A model generated the notes under the pieces. It had not been told where the DNA came from. It searched no databases and saw only the letters and a list, made by a program, of their open reading frames with translations. The position numbers and the translations under genes were made by a program. From positions 774,009 to 838,008 of the forward strand of contig NZ_LMNL01000001.1 in NCBI RefSeq assembly GCF_001422985.1: a stretch of DNA of 64,000 nt, read 5' to 3'. Source of the DNA: Methylobacterium sp. Leaf117 (GTDB taxonomy: Bacteria > Pseudomonadota > Alphaproteobacteria > Rhizobiales > Beijerinckiaceae). Each line of letters begins with the position of its first letter. Position 1 is the first letter of the stretch. Shown piece after piece: positions 33,963 through 44,453 of the stretch.

Positions 33963-35111
33963 TCACGCGTTCGGGGCCGCCACTTTCTGGCGCAGGCCGG
34001 AAATCACCGCTTTGAGGATGTCGGCATCGGAATCGTTGCTGCCCATGCAGCGGACGGATTCGATGCGCTCATGCACGAAGGACAGCTTGGCGATCACCGC
34101 CGGCGTCAGCTTGAACGGGAACAGGGCCGGCTGGCCCATGCTGCGGCTGAGGGAATTCACCGCGTAGGTCAGGGGCAGCCAGGCCTCGACGATGCGGCTG
34201 AAATCCGTGGTCCGGTACGGGTCGAAATCGATCACCACCGGCTCGGCCGGGCCGTGGCGCAGGCGTGGGCGCACGCGCATCTCGAAGGTGCTGGCGGTCT
34301 CCAGGGTGTCGACGATGTGGAGGTACTGCGCCCAGGTCTCGGCGAAATCCTCCCACGGATGGGCCGTGGCGTAGGCGCTGACGTAGCCTTCCTCCCAGTC
34401 CGCCGGCGCTCCGTGCGCATAATGACGCTGCAGCGCCCCCGAGTAGTTCAGCCGCTCGTCGCCGAACAGCGACCGGAAGGTCCACAGGCTCTGGTCGAAG
34501 CGAACCAGCACATTCCAGAAATAATGCCCGATCTCATGGCGGAAATGCCCGAGGAGCGTGCGGTAATACTCACCGAACAGCATCCGCCGGCGCTCCCGCT
34601 CGACATCGTCGGCCTCCGCGATGTTGAGGGTGATGAGGCCGCTGCGATGCCCGGTGAGGACGGGCGGTCCGATCTGGTAGCTCTCCGAGGGATCGACCAG
34701 GAAGTCGAAGGCGAGGCCGGTGGTGGGGTTCTCGTCGCGGGTCATCAGCGGCAGGTCGAGCCGCAGGAGCGAGTAGAACAGCCGGTGCTTGGCCGCCTCG
34801 ATCTGGCGCCAGCGGGTCAGGTTCCAGGCGATCGAGAGATCCGGCACGACATGGTTGTGCCGGCAGGTGATGCAGTAGCGGTTCGGCGAATCCTCCGGCA
34901 CCAGCCAGTTGCAGGCGTCGTGATCGGCGTTGGCGCAGAAGCGGTAGCGGCGTCCGGGATTGGCATAGGCGTGCCACAGGCCGCCCACAGGCTCCAGGGC
35001 CGACATCTCGTGGATCTCGCAGGCATAGCCCAGCCGGCGCTCGCAGCTCTCGCAATGGGTGCTCTCGAAGCTGATCGGCTGGTCACAGGCCTGGCACTGG
35101 AAGATTTTCAT
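33963..35111 (-). CDS. Zinc-ribbon putative zinc-dependent metallopeptidase
   Basis: A 382-aa protein with an N-terminal zinc ribbon (CQACDQPISFESTHCESC, and further cysteines CANADHDACNW, CITC) and a central zincin-type motif HEIGHYFW near residue 197, with a downstream Glu-rich segment (DFAETWAQYLH) that could supply the third ligand. This matches the family of zinc-ribbon-containing putative metallopeptidases found widely in proteobacteria. No signal peptide, so it should act in the cytoplasm. Substrate unknown. It is a single gene with no operon partners. Confidence 0.85.
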   Translation of the reverse strand: MKIFQCQACDQPISFESTHCESCERRLGYACEIHEMSALEPVGGLWHAYANPGRRYRFCANADHDACNWLVPEDSPNRYCITCRHNHVVPDLSIAWNLTRWRQIEAAKHRLFYSLLRLDLPLMTRDENPTTGLAFDFLVDPSESYQIGPPVLTGHRSGLITLNIAEADDVERERRRMLFGEYYRTLLGHFRHEIGHYFWNVLVRFDQSLWTFRSLFGDERLNYSGALQRHYAHGAPADWEEGYVSAYATAHPWEDFAETWAQYLHIVDTLETASTFEMRVRPRLRHGPAEPVVIDFDPYRTTDFSRIVEAWLPLTYAVNSLSRSMGQPALFPFKLTPAVIAKLSFVHERIESVRCMGSNDSDADILKAVISGLRQKVAAPNA

Positions 35112-35583
35112 GGATTCGTCGCGAAACGCCTTTCCTGTCTGTCGATCACGCGTCGCATGCCGCCCGTGAAGGAACCCTCATAGCCTATTCGCGTGCGGCA
35201 GGGGGGCAAAGCATGGGCCGAGGCCGAAGTTCCTGTCCCCCGCACCGCATCGGGACTGCCGGCCGACCCTTCGGGGCAGGATGCCGGCAGCATACGGGAA
35301 CACACACGAAGCGCCTGCGGTGCACGAAACTTGCTAGTCGATGGCGCCCGTACACGTCCTGGCTGCTTCCGGCCCGCCGGCGGCGGGCGCGGCGGGCGGG
35401 TCGCCCCGAAGGCTTGCAGCCCGGCGGGCCATCGCTCCGAAGGCCATCGCGTGCGGGTCGCCGTTCGCGTATGTCTCTGGTGAAGCTTCTTCCGGGTCAC
35501 CGCAGGGTGGTGCCCCGTTTCTCCGCCGCCGGTGCGTGCCCCGCACATGTCCGGCGCCCTGTCCAGATACAGCGGGAGCCCCC
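35112..35583. other. 472-bp intergenic region upstream of the amidoligase cluster
   Basis: I see no supportable gene. The frame of the downstream gene stays open back to 35341, but the protein family begins at the GTG at 35584. The region is GC-rich with several short CCGCC/GGCGG inverted repeats (around 35375-35400) and probably contains both divergent promoters. Confidence 0.5.
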
Positions 35584-38500
35584 GTGTCGATCAAAGCCGC
35601 CCTGCACCACGTCACCCACTACACCTACGATCGGCCGATCGCGCTCGGACCGCAGGTGATCCGCCTGCGCCCGGCGCCGCACACGCGCACCGCCGTGCCG
35701 GCCTATTCGCTCAAGGTCCTGCCCGAGAACCACTTCATCAACTGGCAGCAGGACCCGAACGGCAACTGGCTCGCCCGGCTGATCTTCCCGGAGAAGACGA
35801 CCGAGCTGAAGATCGAGGTCGACCTCACCGCCGACATGTCGGTGATCAACCCGTTCGACTTCTTCGTCGAGGATTACGCCCAGGCCCGCGGCTTCACCTA
35901 TGCGGACGACCTCACCGCCGAGCTGAAACCCTACCTCGTCCTCGACGACGCCATGGCGCCGGAAGTCGACGCCTTCCTGGAGCGCCTGCCGGCCGAGCCC
36001 AACACGGTGCTGTTCCTGGTGGCGCTCAACGCCCAGGTGGCGGGCGAGATCACCTACGGCGTTCGCATGGAACCCGGCGTGCAGAGTGCCGCCGAGACCC
36101 TGACGCTCAAGAGCGGCTCCTGCCGCGACTCGGCCTGGCTGATGGTGCAGATCCTGCGCCGCATCGGCCTCGCCGCCCGCTTCGTCTCGGGCTACCTGAT
36201 CCAGCTCGTGCCAGACACCACGGCGGTCGACGGCCCGGCCGGCACCACCACCGACTTCACCGACCTGCACGCCTGGGCCGAGGTCTACCTGCCCGGCGCC
36301 GGCTGGATCGGGCTCGACGCCACTTCGGGCCTCCTCTGCGGCGAGGGGCACATCCCCCTGGCGGCCACCCCGCACTACGCCTCGGCGGCCCCGATTTCGG
36401 GCCTCGCCGAGCCGGCGAAGGTCGAGTTCGGCTTCGAGATGACGGTGACCCGCGTGGCCGAGGCGCCGCGCATCACCAAGCCGTTCTCCGAGGAGGTCTG
36501 GTCCGCCATGGACGCGCTCGGCGAGCGCATCGACGCCGATCTCGCCGCGCAGGACGTCCGCCTGACCATGGGCGGCGAGCCGACCTTCGTCTCCATCGAC
36601 GACTTCGAATCGGCCGAATGGAACGCGGCCGCGGTCGGCCCGACCAAGCGCGGCCTCGCCGACAAGCTGATCCGGCGCCTGCGCACCCGCTTCGCCCCCG
36701 GCGGCATGCTGCATTACGGCCAGGGCAAGTGGTATCCGGGCGAGAGCCTGCCGCGCTGGGCCTTCGCCCTGTACTGGCGCCGGGACAGCGTGCCGGTCTG
36801 GACCGATGCCGACCTGATCGCCGCCGAGGACGGCCCGCGCGACGCGACCATCCACAAGGCCAAGGACCTGATCGACGGAGTCGCCAAGCGCCTCGGTCTC
36901 GGCGCCTACGTGTTCCCGGCCTTCGAGGACCCGGTCTACTGGACCGAGAAGCGCGACGAGCTGCCCGTCAACGTCACCACCGCCGAGCCGCATTACCCCA
37001 ACCCCGAGACCAATGCCCGCATGGCCCGGGTGTTCGAGCGGGGACTGGGCGAGGCCGCCGGCTACGCCCTGCCGCTGGCCAGCCTGCCCACCGGCAAGGA
37101 TGGGGATTCCGACCGGCTGTGGATCTCCGAGCCCTGGGAGTTCCGCCGCGGCCACGCCTTCCTGACGCCGGGGGACTCGCCCGTGGGCTATCGCCTGCCG
37201 CTCTCCGCGCTGCCCCACGTGCCGCAGGAGCACTATCCCTACTACCAGCCGCAGGACACGCTCGAGGAGCGCGATGCGCTGCCCGAAAGCCATCCCGGCC
37301 CCGAGACCGTCAACGGCTCCGGCGTCACCGGCGTGGCCGTGCGGACCGCCTTCGCGGTGGAGCCGCGCGACGGCATCCTGCACGTCTTCATGCCGCCGCT
37401 GCAGCGGGTCGACGAGTACCTGGAACTGCTCGGCCACCTGGAGGGTGCCGCCGCCGAGTTGAAGCAGACCCTGCACATCGAGGGCTACGAGCCGCCCTTC
37501 GACCCGCGCCTGAACGTCATCAAGGTCACGCCCGACCCCGGCGTGATCGAGGTCAACGTGCATCCCGCCCCGACCTGGCGCGACGCGGTGCGGATCACCA
37601 CCGACCTCTACGAGGATGCCCGCCAGATCCGTCTCGGCGCCCAGAAGTTCATGACCGACGGGCGCCATACCGGCACCGGCGGCGGCAACCACGTGGTGCT
37701 GGGCGGCGCGACCCCCAACGATTCGCCGTTCCTGCGCCGGCCCGACCTGCTGAAGAGCTTGGTGCTGTACTGGCAGCGCCACCCGGCCATGTCCTACCTG
37801 TTCTCCGGCCTCTACATCGGTCCGACGAGCCAGGCGCCGCGCATGGACGAGGCGCGCCATGACGGGCTCTACGAGCTCGAGATCGCGATGGCGCAGGTAC
37901 CCAAGCCCGACGAGCCCAACATCCCGCGCTGGCTCGTCGACCGCATCTTCCGCAACATCCTGGTGGACGTGACCGGCAACACCCACCGGTCCGAGATCTG
38001 CATCGACAAGCTCTACTCGCCGGACGGCCCCACCGGCCGCCTGGGCCTGCTCGAGTTCCGCTCCTTCGAGATGCCGCCGGACCCGCGCATGAGCCTGGCG
38101 CAGCAGCTCCTCCTGCGCGCCATCGTGGCCTGGCTCTGGCGCGAGCCGCAGGCCGGCGGCTGTGTCCGCTGGGGCACGGGCCTGCATGATCGCTTCATGC
38201 TGCCCCACTTCTTGTGGGCCGACTTCCTCGGCGTGCTGGAAGACTTGCGGGCAGCCGGCTACGACTTCGACCCGGCGGCTTTTGTTGCGCAGCGCGAGTT
38301 CCGCTTCCCGGTGTTCGGGACGGTGGAGCAGGGCGGCGTCAAGCTGGAGCTGCGCCAGGCCCTCGAACCCTGGCACGTGCTGGGCGAGGAGGGCGCGATC
38401 GGGGGCACCGTGCGGTACGTGGATTCGTCGGTGGAGCGGCTGCAGGTGAAGGTCGAGGGCTATGTCCCCGGCCGGCACATCATCGCCTGCAACGGCCGGC

Positions 38501-38868
38501 GCCTGCCGATGACCGGCACCGGGACCTCGGGCGAGGCGGTGGCGGGCCTGCGCTTCAAGGCGTGGCAGCCGGCCTCCTCGCTGCATCCGACGATCCCCGC
38601 GCACTCGCCGCTCACCATCGACATCCTCGATGCCTGGAGCGGCCGGTCGCTCGGGGGCTGCCGTTACCATGTCAGCCATCCGGGCGGGCGCAACTACGAG
38701 ACCTTCCCGGTCAACACCTACGAGGCGGAGGGGCGTCGCCTCGCCCGCTTCCAGGCCCACGGCCACACCCCGGGCAAGATCGCGATGCCGCCGGAGGAGA
38801 CCAACCGCGAGTTCCCGATGACGCTCGACCTGCGCATGCCGGCCCCGCCGGGCGTCACGCCCCGATGA
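35584..38868 (+). CDS. Transglutaminase-like / DUF2126 putative amidoligase fusion
   Basis: A 1094-aa protein. The N-terminal part (about 1-300) is a transglutaminase-like cysteine peptidase fold with a Bacterial transglutaminase N-region; the triad is Cys near 180 in SGSCRDSAW, His in DLHAWAEVY and Asp in GLDATSG. From about residue 328 ([13 protein letters not shown]) to the C-terminus it is DUF2126, described as a putative amidoligase of the glutamine synthetase-like group. It begins with GTG 35584 preceded by GGGAG and overlaps the next gene as ATGA. Conserved gene neighbourhoods of this type were predicted by Aravind's group (2009) to synthesise or modify a peptide; the product is unknown. 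Confidence 0.93.
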   Translation: MSIKAALHHVTHYTYDRPIALGPQVIRLRPAPHTRTAVPAYSLKVLPENHFINWQQDPNGNWLARLIFPEKTTELKIEVDLTADMSVINPFDFFVEDYAQARGFTYADDLTAELKPYLVLDDAMAPEVDAFLERLPAEPNTVLFLVALNAQVAGEITYGVRMEPGVQSAAETLTLKSGSCRDSAWLMVQILRRIGLAARFVSGYLIQLVPDTTAVDGPAGTTTDFTDLHAWAEVYLPGAGWIGLDATSGLLCGEGHIPLAATPHYASAAPISGLAEPAKVEFGFEMTVTRVAEAPRITKPFSEEVWSAMDALGERIDADLAAQDVRLTMGGEPTFVSIDDFESAEWNAAAVGPTKRGLADKLIRRLRTRFAPGGMLHYGQGKWYPGESLPRWAFALYWRRDSVPVWTDADLIAAEDGPRDATIHKAKDLIDGVAKRLGLGAYVFPAFEDPVYWTEKRDELPVNVTTAEPHYPNPETNARMARVFERGLGEAAGYALPLASLPTGKDGDSDRLWISEPWEFRRGHAFLTPGDSPVGYRLPLSALPHVPQEHYPYYQPQDTLEERDALPESHPGPETVNGSGVTGVAVRTAFAVEPRDGILHVFMPPLQRVDEYLELLGHLEGAAAELKQTLHIEGYEPPFDPRLNVIKVTPDPGVIEVNVHPAPTWRDAVRITTDLYEDARQIRLGAQKFMTDGRHTGTGGGNHVVLGGATPNDSPFLRRPDLLKSLVLYWQRHPAMSYLFSGLYIGPTSQAPRMDEARHDGLYELEIAMAQVPKPDEPNIPRWLVDRIFRNILVDVTGNTHRSEICIDKLYSPDGPTGRLGLLEFRSFEMPPDPRMSLAQQLLLRAIVAWLWREPQAGGCVRWGTGLHDRFMLPHFLWADFLGVLEDLRAAGYDFDPAAFVAQREFRFPVFGTVEQGGVKLELRQALEPWHVLGEEGAIGGTVRYVDSSVERLQVKVEGYVPGRHIIACNGRRLPMTGTGTSGEAVAGLRFKAWQPASSLHPTIPAHSPLTIDILDAWSGRSLGGCRYHVSHPGGRNYETFPVNTYEAEGRRLARFQAHGHTPGKIAMPPEETNREFPMTLDLRMPAPPGVTPR

Positions 38869-41384
38869 GCGAGGCGGCTACGGCGGAGAGACAGGGACGG
38901 GCCGAGCGCCTCGCGCGCTGGACCTCCGCCTATCGGCCGCAGCCGGGCGTGCCGGACGAGTTCATGGACCGCGATGGCCGGCCGAAGGGGGCTTGGCTAC
39001 GCTTCCTCGACCGGCTCGGCGACCTCGACGAACTGGAGATCGGCGCACGCTTCGTCTCGGCGGTGCGCCGTATCCGCGACACCGGCATCTCGTACCGGAT
39101 CTACGGCGACAAGCGCGAGCACGCCTGGCCGCTCGGATCGCTGCCGCTGGTCATCGAGCAGGGGGACTGGGAGGCCCTGAGCGCCGGCATCGTCGAGCGC
39201 GCCGGTCTGATGGAATCGATCCTTTCGGACCTCTACGGCGCGGGCCGGCTCGTCGCCGGCGGCCTGCTGCCGGCCGCCGTGGTGGCGGGCAGCCCCGAAT
39301 TCATGCGGCCTCTCGTCGGCGTCACGCCGCCGGGCGGGCGCTACCTCAAGCTCTACGCCGCCGACGTCACCCGCGGGCCGGACGGGCGCTGGCGCATCCT
39401 GGCCGACCGGACGCAATCGCCCTCCGGCCCCGGCTACGCGCTGGAGAACCGCCTCGTCCTGACGCGGGCCTTCCCGGACCTCCACGCCGATCTCCGGGTC
39501 GAGCGTCTCGCGGCCTTCTTCCAGGCGTTTCGCGATGGCCTCGCGGTGGGGGCCGAGCGCAGCGACCCGCGCATCTGTCTCCTCACCTCCGGGGTGTTCA
39601 GCTCGACCTATGTCGAGCAGGCCGCGCTCGCGCGCTATCTCGGCCTGCTGCTGGTGGAGGGCGACGACCTCGTGATGCAGGACGGCGCCCTGCATGTCCG
39701 CACCGTCTCGGGCCTCAAGCGCGCCGACGTGCTGTGGCGCCGGATCGATTCGGACTACATCGACCCCCTCGAACTGAACCCGGGCTCCCGCCTCGGCGTG
39801 CCCGGCCTCGTGGAGGCCCTGCGCAACGGCAGTCTCGTGGTCGGCAACATGCCGGGCTCCGGCATCCTCGAATCCGGCGCGCTGGCCGCCTACCTGCCCG
39901 GCATTGCCCGACACTTCCTCGGCCGCGACCTGCAGATCGCCGGGCCGCGAACCTGGTGGTGCGGCGACCCGGATGCCCTGGCGCAGGTGCGCGACAACCT
40001 CGACGGGCTGAGCCTGCGCCCGGTGGCCACCCCGCCGAAGGGCGCGGTGCGCGACGCGATCCTGGCCCCGCACGCCCTCGATGCCGAGCGCGACCGGCTG
40101 CTCGCGGCCCTGCGCGACCGGCCCTTCGACTACGTGGCCCAGGAGACCATGCCGCTCGCCACCATGCCGGGCTGGGACCGGAGCGGCGGCGGTCTCAGGC
40201 TGGTGCCGCGCCCCTTCGTGCTGCGCGTCTTCGCGGCGGCGACTCCGGACGGCTGGCGCGTGATGCCGGGCGGCTTCTGCCGCATCTCGGAGCGGCCGGA
40301 GGTCGAGCCCCTGGAGATGCGCGCCGGCATCAAGTCGGCCGATGTCTGGGTGCTGTCGCGCGATCCGGTCGATACGGCGACGCTGATCCAGCCGGGCTCC
40401 GCCCGGGTGCGCCGCATCGCCGGCCACCTGCCGTCGCGGGCCGCCGACAACCTGTTCTGGTTCGGGCGCTACGTCGAGCGGGCCGAGGCGGTGATCCGCC
40501 TCGTCGTCGCCCATCTGGGCAGCGTCGGCTCCGCCGTCATCGCCGACATGGCGGGCGACGCCAAGGCCCCGACGGCCCTGCGCATCCGGGCGCTGCTCGA
40601 CGAGTGGGGCGCCATCGAGGCCCCGAACCTGCCCACCGCCGCCCTGGCCCAGCAGGCGCTGAGCGGCGCGGACGCCTACGGCTCGGCCCTGCGCCACAGC
40701 CTGTCGGCCCGGGCCAACGCCGCAACCTTGCGCGAACGCCTGTCGGGCGAGGCCTGGCGGGCCCTCGCCGATCTCAAGGACCTGCTGGAGATCGACGCGG
40801 GCCACGTCCTGTCGGAAGCGGAACTGCTCAGCCTCGCCGAGCGAGCGCTCAGCCACATCGCGGCCCTGTCGGGTCTGGCGCAGGAGAATATGAACCGCAC
40901 CGCCGGCTGGCACTTCGTCGATCTCGGCCGCCGCATCGAACGGGCGATCAACACCTGCGCCTTCGCGACGCGCTTTGCGGGCGACGAGGCCACGGCGGAG
41001 GATCTCGGCGTGATGCTGTCCCTGTGCGATTCACACGTCTCGTTCGGCGCCCGGTACCTTCAGGGCGTAGCCCTGGACCCGGTGCGCGACATGGTGCTGC
41101 TCGATCCGTTCAATCCGCGCTCGGTGGCCTTCCAGGTCGAGGCGATCGTCCGGCATCTCGGGGAGTTGCCGGTCCTACGGGTCGACGGGCTGCCCGAGCC
41201 GCAGCAGCGCCTCGCCGCTAGGCTCGCGGCCGAGTTCGCCACCGGCGAGGCGGCGGAGTTCGACGGCGCGGCCTTGACCCGACTCGAGAACGCGGTCGAG
41301 GGCCTCGCCGACGCCATCGCCACCCGCTACTTCCCCAACGGGCCGCACGCCCTGCGCCCCGAGAAGCTGGTGGGGCTCGCGTGA
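38865..41384 (+). CDS. Circularly permuted ATP-grasp / alpha-E domain fusion
   Basis: An 839-aa protein. Residues about 1-490 form a circularly permuted ATP-grasp type 2 domain (peptide or amide ligase chemistry), with segments [35 protein letters not shown] and [13 protein letters not shown]. From about 521 ([21 protein letters not shown]) to the end it is an alpha-E helical domain. In many bacteria these are two separate genes; here they are one polypeptide. ATG 38865 overlaps the upstream TGA, and its own TGA overlaps the GTG of the next gene, so all three proteins are made in a coupled way. Confidence 0.93.
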   Translation: MSEAATAERQGRAERLARWTSAYRPQPGVPDEFMDRDGRPKGAWLRFLDRLGDLDELEIGARFVSAVRRIRDTGISYRIYGDKREHAWPLGSLPLVIEQGDWEALSAGIVERAGLMESILSDLYGAGRLVAGGLLPAAVVAGSPEFMRPLVGVTPPGGRYLKLYAADVTRGPDGRWRILADRTQSPSGPGYALENRLVLTRAFPDLHADLRVERLAAFFQAFRDGLAVGAERSDPRICLLTSGVFSSTYVEQAALARYLGLLLVEGDDLVMQDGALHVRTVSGLKRADVLWRRIDSDYIDPLELNPGSRLGVPGLVEALRNGSLVVGNMPGSGILESGALAAYLPGIARHFLGRDLQIAGPRTWWCGDPDALAQVRDNLDGLSLRPVATPPKGAVRDAILAPHALDAERDRLLAALRDRPFDYVAQETMPLATMPGWDRSGGGLRLVPRPFVLRVFAAATPDGWRVMPGGFCRISERPEVEPLEMRAGIKSADVWVLSRDPVDTATLIQPGSARVRRIAGHLPSRAADNLFWFGRYVERAEAVIRLVVAHLGSVGSAVIADMAGDAKAPTALRIRALLDEWGAIEAPNLPTAALAQQALSGADAYGSALRHSLSARANAATLRERLSGEAWRALADLKDLLEIDAGHVLSEAELLSLAERALSHIAALSGLAQENMNRTAGWHFVDLGRRIERAINTCAFATRFAGDEATAEDLGVMLSLCDSHVSFGARYLQGVALDPVRDMVLLDPFNPRSVAFQVEAIVRHLGELPVLRVDGLPEPQQRLAARLAAEFATGEAAEFDGAALTRLENAVEGLADAIATRYFPNGPHALRPEKLVGLA

Positions 41385-42298
41385 TCTATACGCTGCGCCA
41401 CCTCACCACCTACCGCTATGCCCGCCCGGTCCGCTTCGCCCGCTGCGCCCTGCGCCTGCGCCCGCGCGACGGCGAGGGCCAGACGGTGCTGGAGAGCAGC
41501 CTGACGATCGCGCCCGACCCGCGCACGCGGGTGGTGCGGCGCGACTATTTCGGCCTCGACGTGACCGTGGTGACGATCGACGCGCCCCATACCGAACTGC
41601 GGGTCGAGGCGCTGTCGCGGGTGCGCGTCGAGCGCGCGCCGCTGCCCGCCCCCGAATCCGGCCGCGCCTGGGAGCAGGTGCGCGACGAGTCCGTCACCGG
41701 ACGCCGCCTCGGTCCCGACGAGCCGGTGCATTTCCAGTTCCCGAGCGTCCGCGTGCCCCTGGTGCCGGCTGTGACGGACTATGCCCGCGTCAGCTTCCCG
41801 CCCGGCCGCAGCGCCTACGGGGGCGCCGTCGATCTCATGCAGCGCATCCGGGCGGATTTCCGGTTCGACGCGAAGGCGACCACGGTCCACACGCCCCTCG
41901 CCGAGGCCTTCGCCCTCAGGGCCGGCGTCTGCCAGGACTTCACCCACATCATGATCGCGGGCCTGCGCGGGCTCGGCCTGCCGGCCGCCTATGTCAGCGG
42001 CTACCTGCGGACGATCCCGCCGGTCGGGCGCCCGCGCCTGCGCGGCGCCGATGCGAGCCACGCCTGGGTCTCGGTCTGGTGCGGCGACAGCTGGATCGGC
42101 CTCGATCCCACCAACGGCATCGGCATGTGCGACGATCACATCGTGGTGGCGCGCGGGCGCGACTACACCGATGTCTCACCCATCGACGGCATCGTCTCCT
42201 CGTCCGGTCCGCAGAAGCTCAAGGTCGAGGTCGACGTGGTGCCGGACGGCGAGCCGATGCCCGAGGCCGCCGCCGCCCCCCAGACCGTCCCGGCCTGA
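41381..42298 (+). CDS. Transglutaminase-like family protein
   Basis: A 305-aa transglutaminase-like cysteine peptidase-fold protein with an N-terminal beta region (about 1-150) and a catalytic core. The triad is Cys near 184 (GVCQDFTHIM), His in DASHAWVSVW and Asp in GLDPTNG. It starts with GTG 41381 overlapping the upstream stop as GTGA. Third member of the amidoligase cluster; the combination suggests that one enzyme builds an amide or peptide linkage and the transglutaminase-like ones cut or transfer it. Confidence 0.92.
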   Translation: MIYTLRHLTTYRYARPVRFARCALRLRPRDGEGQTVLESSLTIAPDPRTRVVRRDYFGLDVTVVTIDAPHTELRVEALSRVRVERAPLPAPESGRAWEQVRDESVTGRRLGPDEPVHFQFPSVRVPLVPAVTDYARVSFPPGRSAYGGAVDLMQRIRADFRFDAKATTVHTPLAEAFALRAGVCQDFTHIMIAGLRGLGLPAAYVSGYLRTIPPVGRPRLRGADASHAWVSVWCGDSWIGLDPTNGIGMCDDHIVVARGRDYTDVSPIDGIVSSSGPQKLKVEVDVVPDGEPMPEAAAAPQTVPA

Positions 42299-42338
42299 GC
42301 CGGTCCCCGGCGCACGCCCCGCAAGAATTTCGCACCGG

Positions 42339-42791
42339 TCAGGCCGACTTCGCCGTGAACAGCCGAAACGCCTCCAGGGTCTCGGCGCTGACATGGTGCT
42401 CGATGCCCTCGGCGTCGCGGCGCGCGATCTCGGGGCTGACCCCGAGAGCGCACAGGAACTGCTCGACGATGCGGTGGCGCTCGCGGCTCTGCACGGCCAG
42501 GGCCTGACCCGCCTCCGTCAGGAACACACCGCGATAGGGGCGCTGCTGCACCAGGCCGTCCTCGGCCAAACGCTTGAGCATCTTGGCCACGGTGGGCTGG
42601 GCCACTCCGAGGCGGGCGGCGATGTCGACCTGACGCGCCTCGCCGCCATCGCCGATCAGGTCGGCGATCAGCTCGACGTAATCCTCCACCAGTTCGAGCC
42701 GGCGCGCCTCGCGGGCCTGCCGGAAGCTCTCCACGTGGACGTCGGGATCGACGAGGGCCGTATCGGGGGCGGGGGCGGTCGAATCCTGCAT
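42339..42791 (-). CDS. mntR: Manganese-responsive regulator MntR-like (DtxR family)
   Basis: A 150-aa DtxR/MntR-type metalloregulator. The N-terminal winged helix includes [38 protein letters not shown]; metal-ligand positions appear in FLCALGV (Cys) and EGIEHHVS (Glu, His). The start is ATG 42791; the longer open frame upstream is not family-like. In relatives it represses the manganese importer mntH, but no mntH is present within the window. It is convergent with the transglutaminase gene. Confidence 0.88.
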   Translation of the reverse strand: MQDSTAPAPDTALVDPDVHVESFRQAREARRLELVEDYVELIADLIGDGGEARQVDIAARLGVAQPTVAKMLKRLAEDGLVQQRPYRGVFLTEAGQALAVQSRERHRIVEQFLCALGVSPEIARRDAEGIEHHVSAETLEAFRLFTAKSA

Positions 42792-42897
42792 CTGGCCGGC
42801 GAACTCCCCCGAATTCAGGCGCCCGGGATAGGCGCCCGAGCCGGGTTGTACCGAAGCGATGTCCCTGATGGGAGCCCCCAGGCGTCCGAAAGCCGCC

Positions 42898-43785
42898 TTA
42901 ACCGCGCAGGTCGGCCACAAAATCCCGCGTGAACCGCGGCAGGTCGGCCAGCGAGCGCACGCAGATGGTGAGGTCGCGCAGGGCCCAGGCATCCTCGAGC
43001 GGAACGATGGCCAGCGGCATCGTGCGGGCGGCCCGCGCCGCCGTGGTCTCCGGCACGATGCCGAGCCCGACGCCGCAGGCGACGAGCCGGCAGATCGCGT
43101 CGAAGCTGCGCAACTGCACCCGCAGCCGCATGGGCGGGCGCCCCGTGCGCGCCGCCTTGTCGGCGAGGAACCGGGTCAGCGCGCTGGTGCGGTCGAGCCC
43201 CACCAGGGGATGCTCCATCACCTCCGCGAAGGCGACCGCGTCCCGCGCCGCCAGGGAATGGTCGGCAGCCGCCACCATGACGAAGCGGTCCTGGCGGAAC
43301 GGGTAGGTCTCCAGCGCGCCAGTATCCACCGTGCCGGCGACGATGCCGAGATCGGCCGAGCCCTCGGCCACCAGCCCGACGATCTCGTCCGAGGTCCGCT
43401 CCTCGATATCGACGCTGACCCCCGTCCGGCGGGCCAGGAACGCGCTCAGAACCTCGGGCAGGAATTCGGTCAGCGCATTGGTGTTCGAGACCAGCCGGAT
43501 CTGCCCCACCGTGCCGCCGGAGAACGCCGCCAGGTCCTCCTGCATCCGGTCGATCCGCTCCAGGAGCCCGCGCGCATGGGCGAGCAGGCTGCGCCCCGCC
43601 GGGGTCGGGACGACGCCCTGGCGCCCGCGCGTCAGGAGGGCCGCCCCCAGGGTCTCCTCCATGGCGCGAATCCGCACCGAGGCGGCGGCCAGCGCGAGAT
43701 TGGCCCGGGCCGCGCCGTGGGTGATCGATCCCGCCTCGACCACGTGGCGGAACAGGCCGAGATCGACGAGGTCGAACCGCATCAT
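42898..43785 (-). CDS. LysR-family transcriptional regulator
   Basis: A 295-aa LysR-type regulator: N-terminal helix-turn-helix ([36 protein letters not shown]) and a C-terminal effector domain from about residue 90 ([17 protein letters not shown]). ATG 43785 or the next codon starts the family homology; the open frame continues upstream through an 18-bp repeat region encoding a His/Asp/Gln-rich string, which I regard as non-coding. It is divergent from ftsB, and its target is unknown. Confidence 0.88.
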   Translation of the reverse strand: MMRFDLVDLGLFRHVVEAGSITHGAARANLALAAASVRIRAMEETLGAALLTRGRQGVVPTPAGRSLLAHARGLLERIDRMQEDLAAFSGGTVGQIRLVSNTNALTEFLPEVLSAFLARRTGVSVDIEERTSDEIVGLVAEGSADLGIVAGTVDTGALETYPFRQDRFVMVAAADHSLAARDAVAFAEVMEHPLVGLDRTSALTRFLADKAARTGRPPMRLRVQLRSFDAICRLVACGVGLGIVPETTAARAARTMPLAIVPLEDAWALRDLTICVRSLADLPRFTRDFVADLRG

Positions 43786-43864
43786 CGCATCCGCATACCC
43801 GTGCGCAGAGCCCTGTGCCGCATGGCCCTGTACCGCATGGTCTCGTTCGCCCTGGTCCTGGTCC

Positions 43865-43918
43865 CCATGCTGGTCCTGATCTCCATGCCGGTTCTGATCT
43901 CCATGCTGGTTCTGATCA
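43865..43918. repeat. 18-bp tandem repeat in the lysR-ftsB divergent region
   Basis: Three consecutive 18-bp units (43865-43882, 43883-43900, 43901-43918) of the form CCATGCTGGTTCTGATCT with one to three substitutions. An incomplete unit precedes them at 43853-43864. The units are open in both strands but lie outside the two family-supported coding regions. Confidence 0.85.
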
Positions 43919-43995
43919 TCATGGCCTCGAACATTATGGCCCAGCCTCATCGTCGCGTCAGGACTTCCTTAACCGTACGCGCGCATCGTGCCCGC

Positions 43996-44307
43996 ATGGT
44001 GGTCCGTCGTCGTGTCCGTGCTGTTCTGATGCCCCTCGGCCTCTACGCCGTGTCGGGCCTCGTCGTGGGCTTCTTCGTGCATCAGGCCGAGAGCGGGAAT
44101 CGCGGCCTCGAGGCCAAGCGCGCCCTCAAGGTCCAGGCCCGGGCCCTGAACCAGGAACTGAACGCCGCGAAGGCCGACCGGGCGATCTGGGAGCATCGGG
44201 TGGCCCTGCTGCGCAGCGATCAGATCGACCGCGACCTCCTGGAGGAGCGCGCCCGGGTCATGCTCGGCCGTGTCCATGCCAACGACGTGGTCATCATCGA
44301 TCCCTGA
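43996..44307 (+). CDS. ftsB: Septum formation initiator, FtsB/DivIC-like
   Basis: A 103-aa bitopic membrane protein: short cytoplasmic N-terminus, one membrane helix (LMPLGLYAVSGLVVGFFV) and a coiled coil (about 35-75, with heptads in KVQARALNQELNAAKADRAIWEHRVALL) ending in LLEERARVMLG. FtsB-type proteins form the FtsQ/FtsL/FtsB complex that activates septal peptidoglycan synthesis. The gene just upstream of pdhA is characteristic of Hyphomicrobiales. ATG 43996 is used; the frame is open upstream but the family starts here. Confidence 0.88.
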   Translation: MVVRRRVRAVLMPLGLYAVSGLVVGFFVHQAESGNRGLEAKRALKVQARALNQELNAAKADRAIWEHRVALLRSDQIDRDLLEERARVMLGRVHANDVVIIDP

Positions 44308-44453
44308 CCCCCGCGGCGACACGGGACAGCGCGGCGAAACCATCCCGGCCCCGCCTGACAACTTCCCGGTTCTGTCGGGATGCCGGCCTCGCTTTCCCGA
44401 AGGGCGTGTCCTAGAACGCCGATGAGAACAGATGTTCCCCGGGGAGTCCGCCG

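Noticed and set aside
35497..38766. Minus-strand frame of nearly 1090 codons opposite the TG-DUF2126 gene
   Set aside because: Mirror of the high-GC third-position bias of the real gene; no domain or start signal.
42792..42992. N-terminal extension of the MntR-like gene
   Set aside because: The extra 67 residues are not family-like and lack a ribosome-binding site; the start at 42791 gives the expected length.
43786..43950. His/Asp/Gln-rich N-terminal extension of the LysR gene
   Set aside because: It is the 18-bp repeat read in frame, upstream of the conserved start of the helix-turn-helix; could be reconsidered if transcripts begin upstream.
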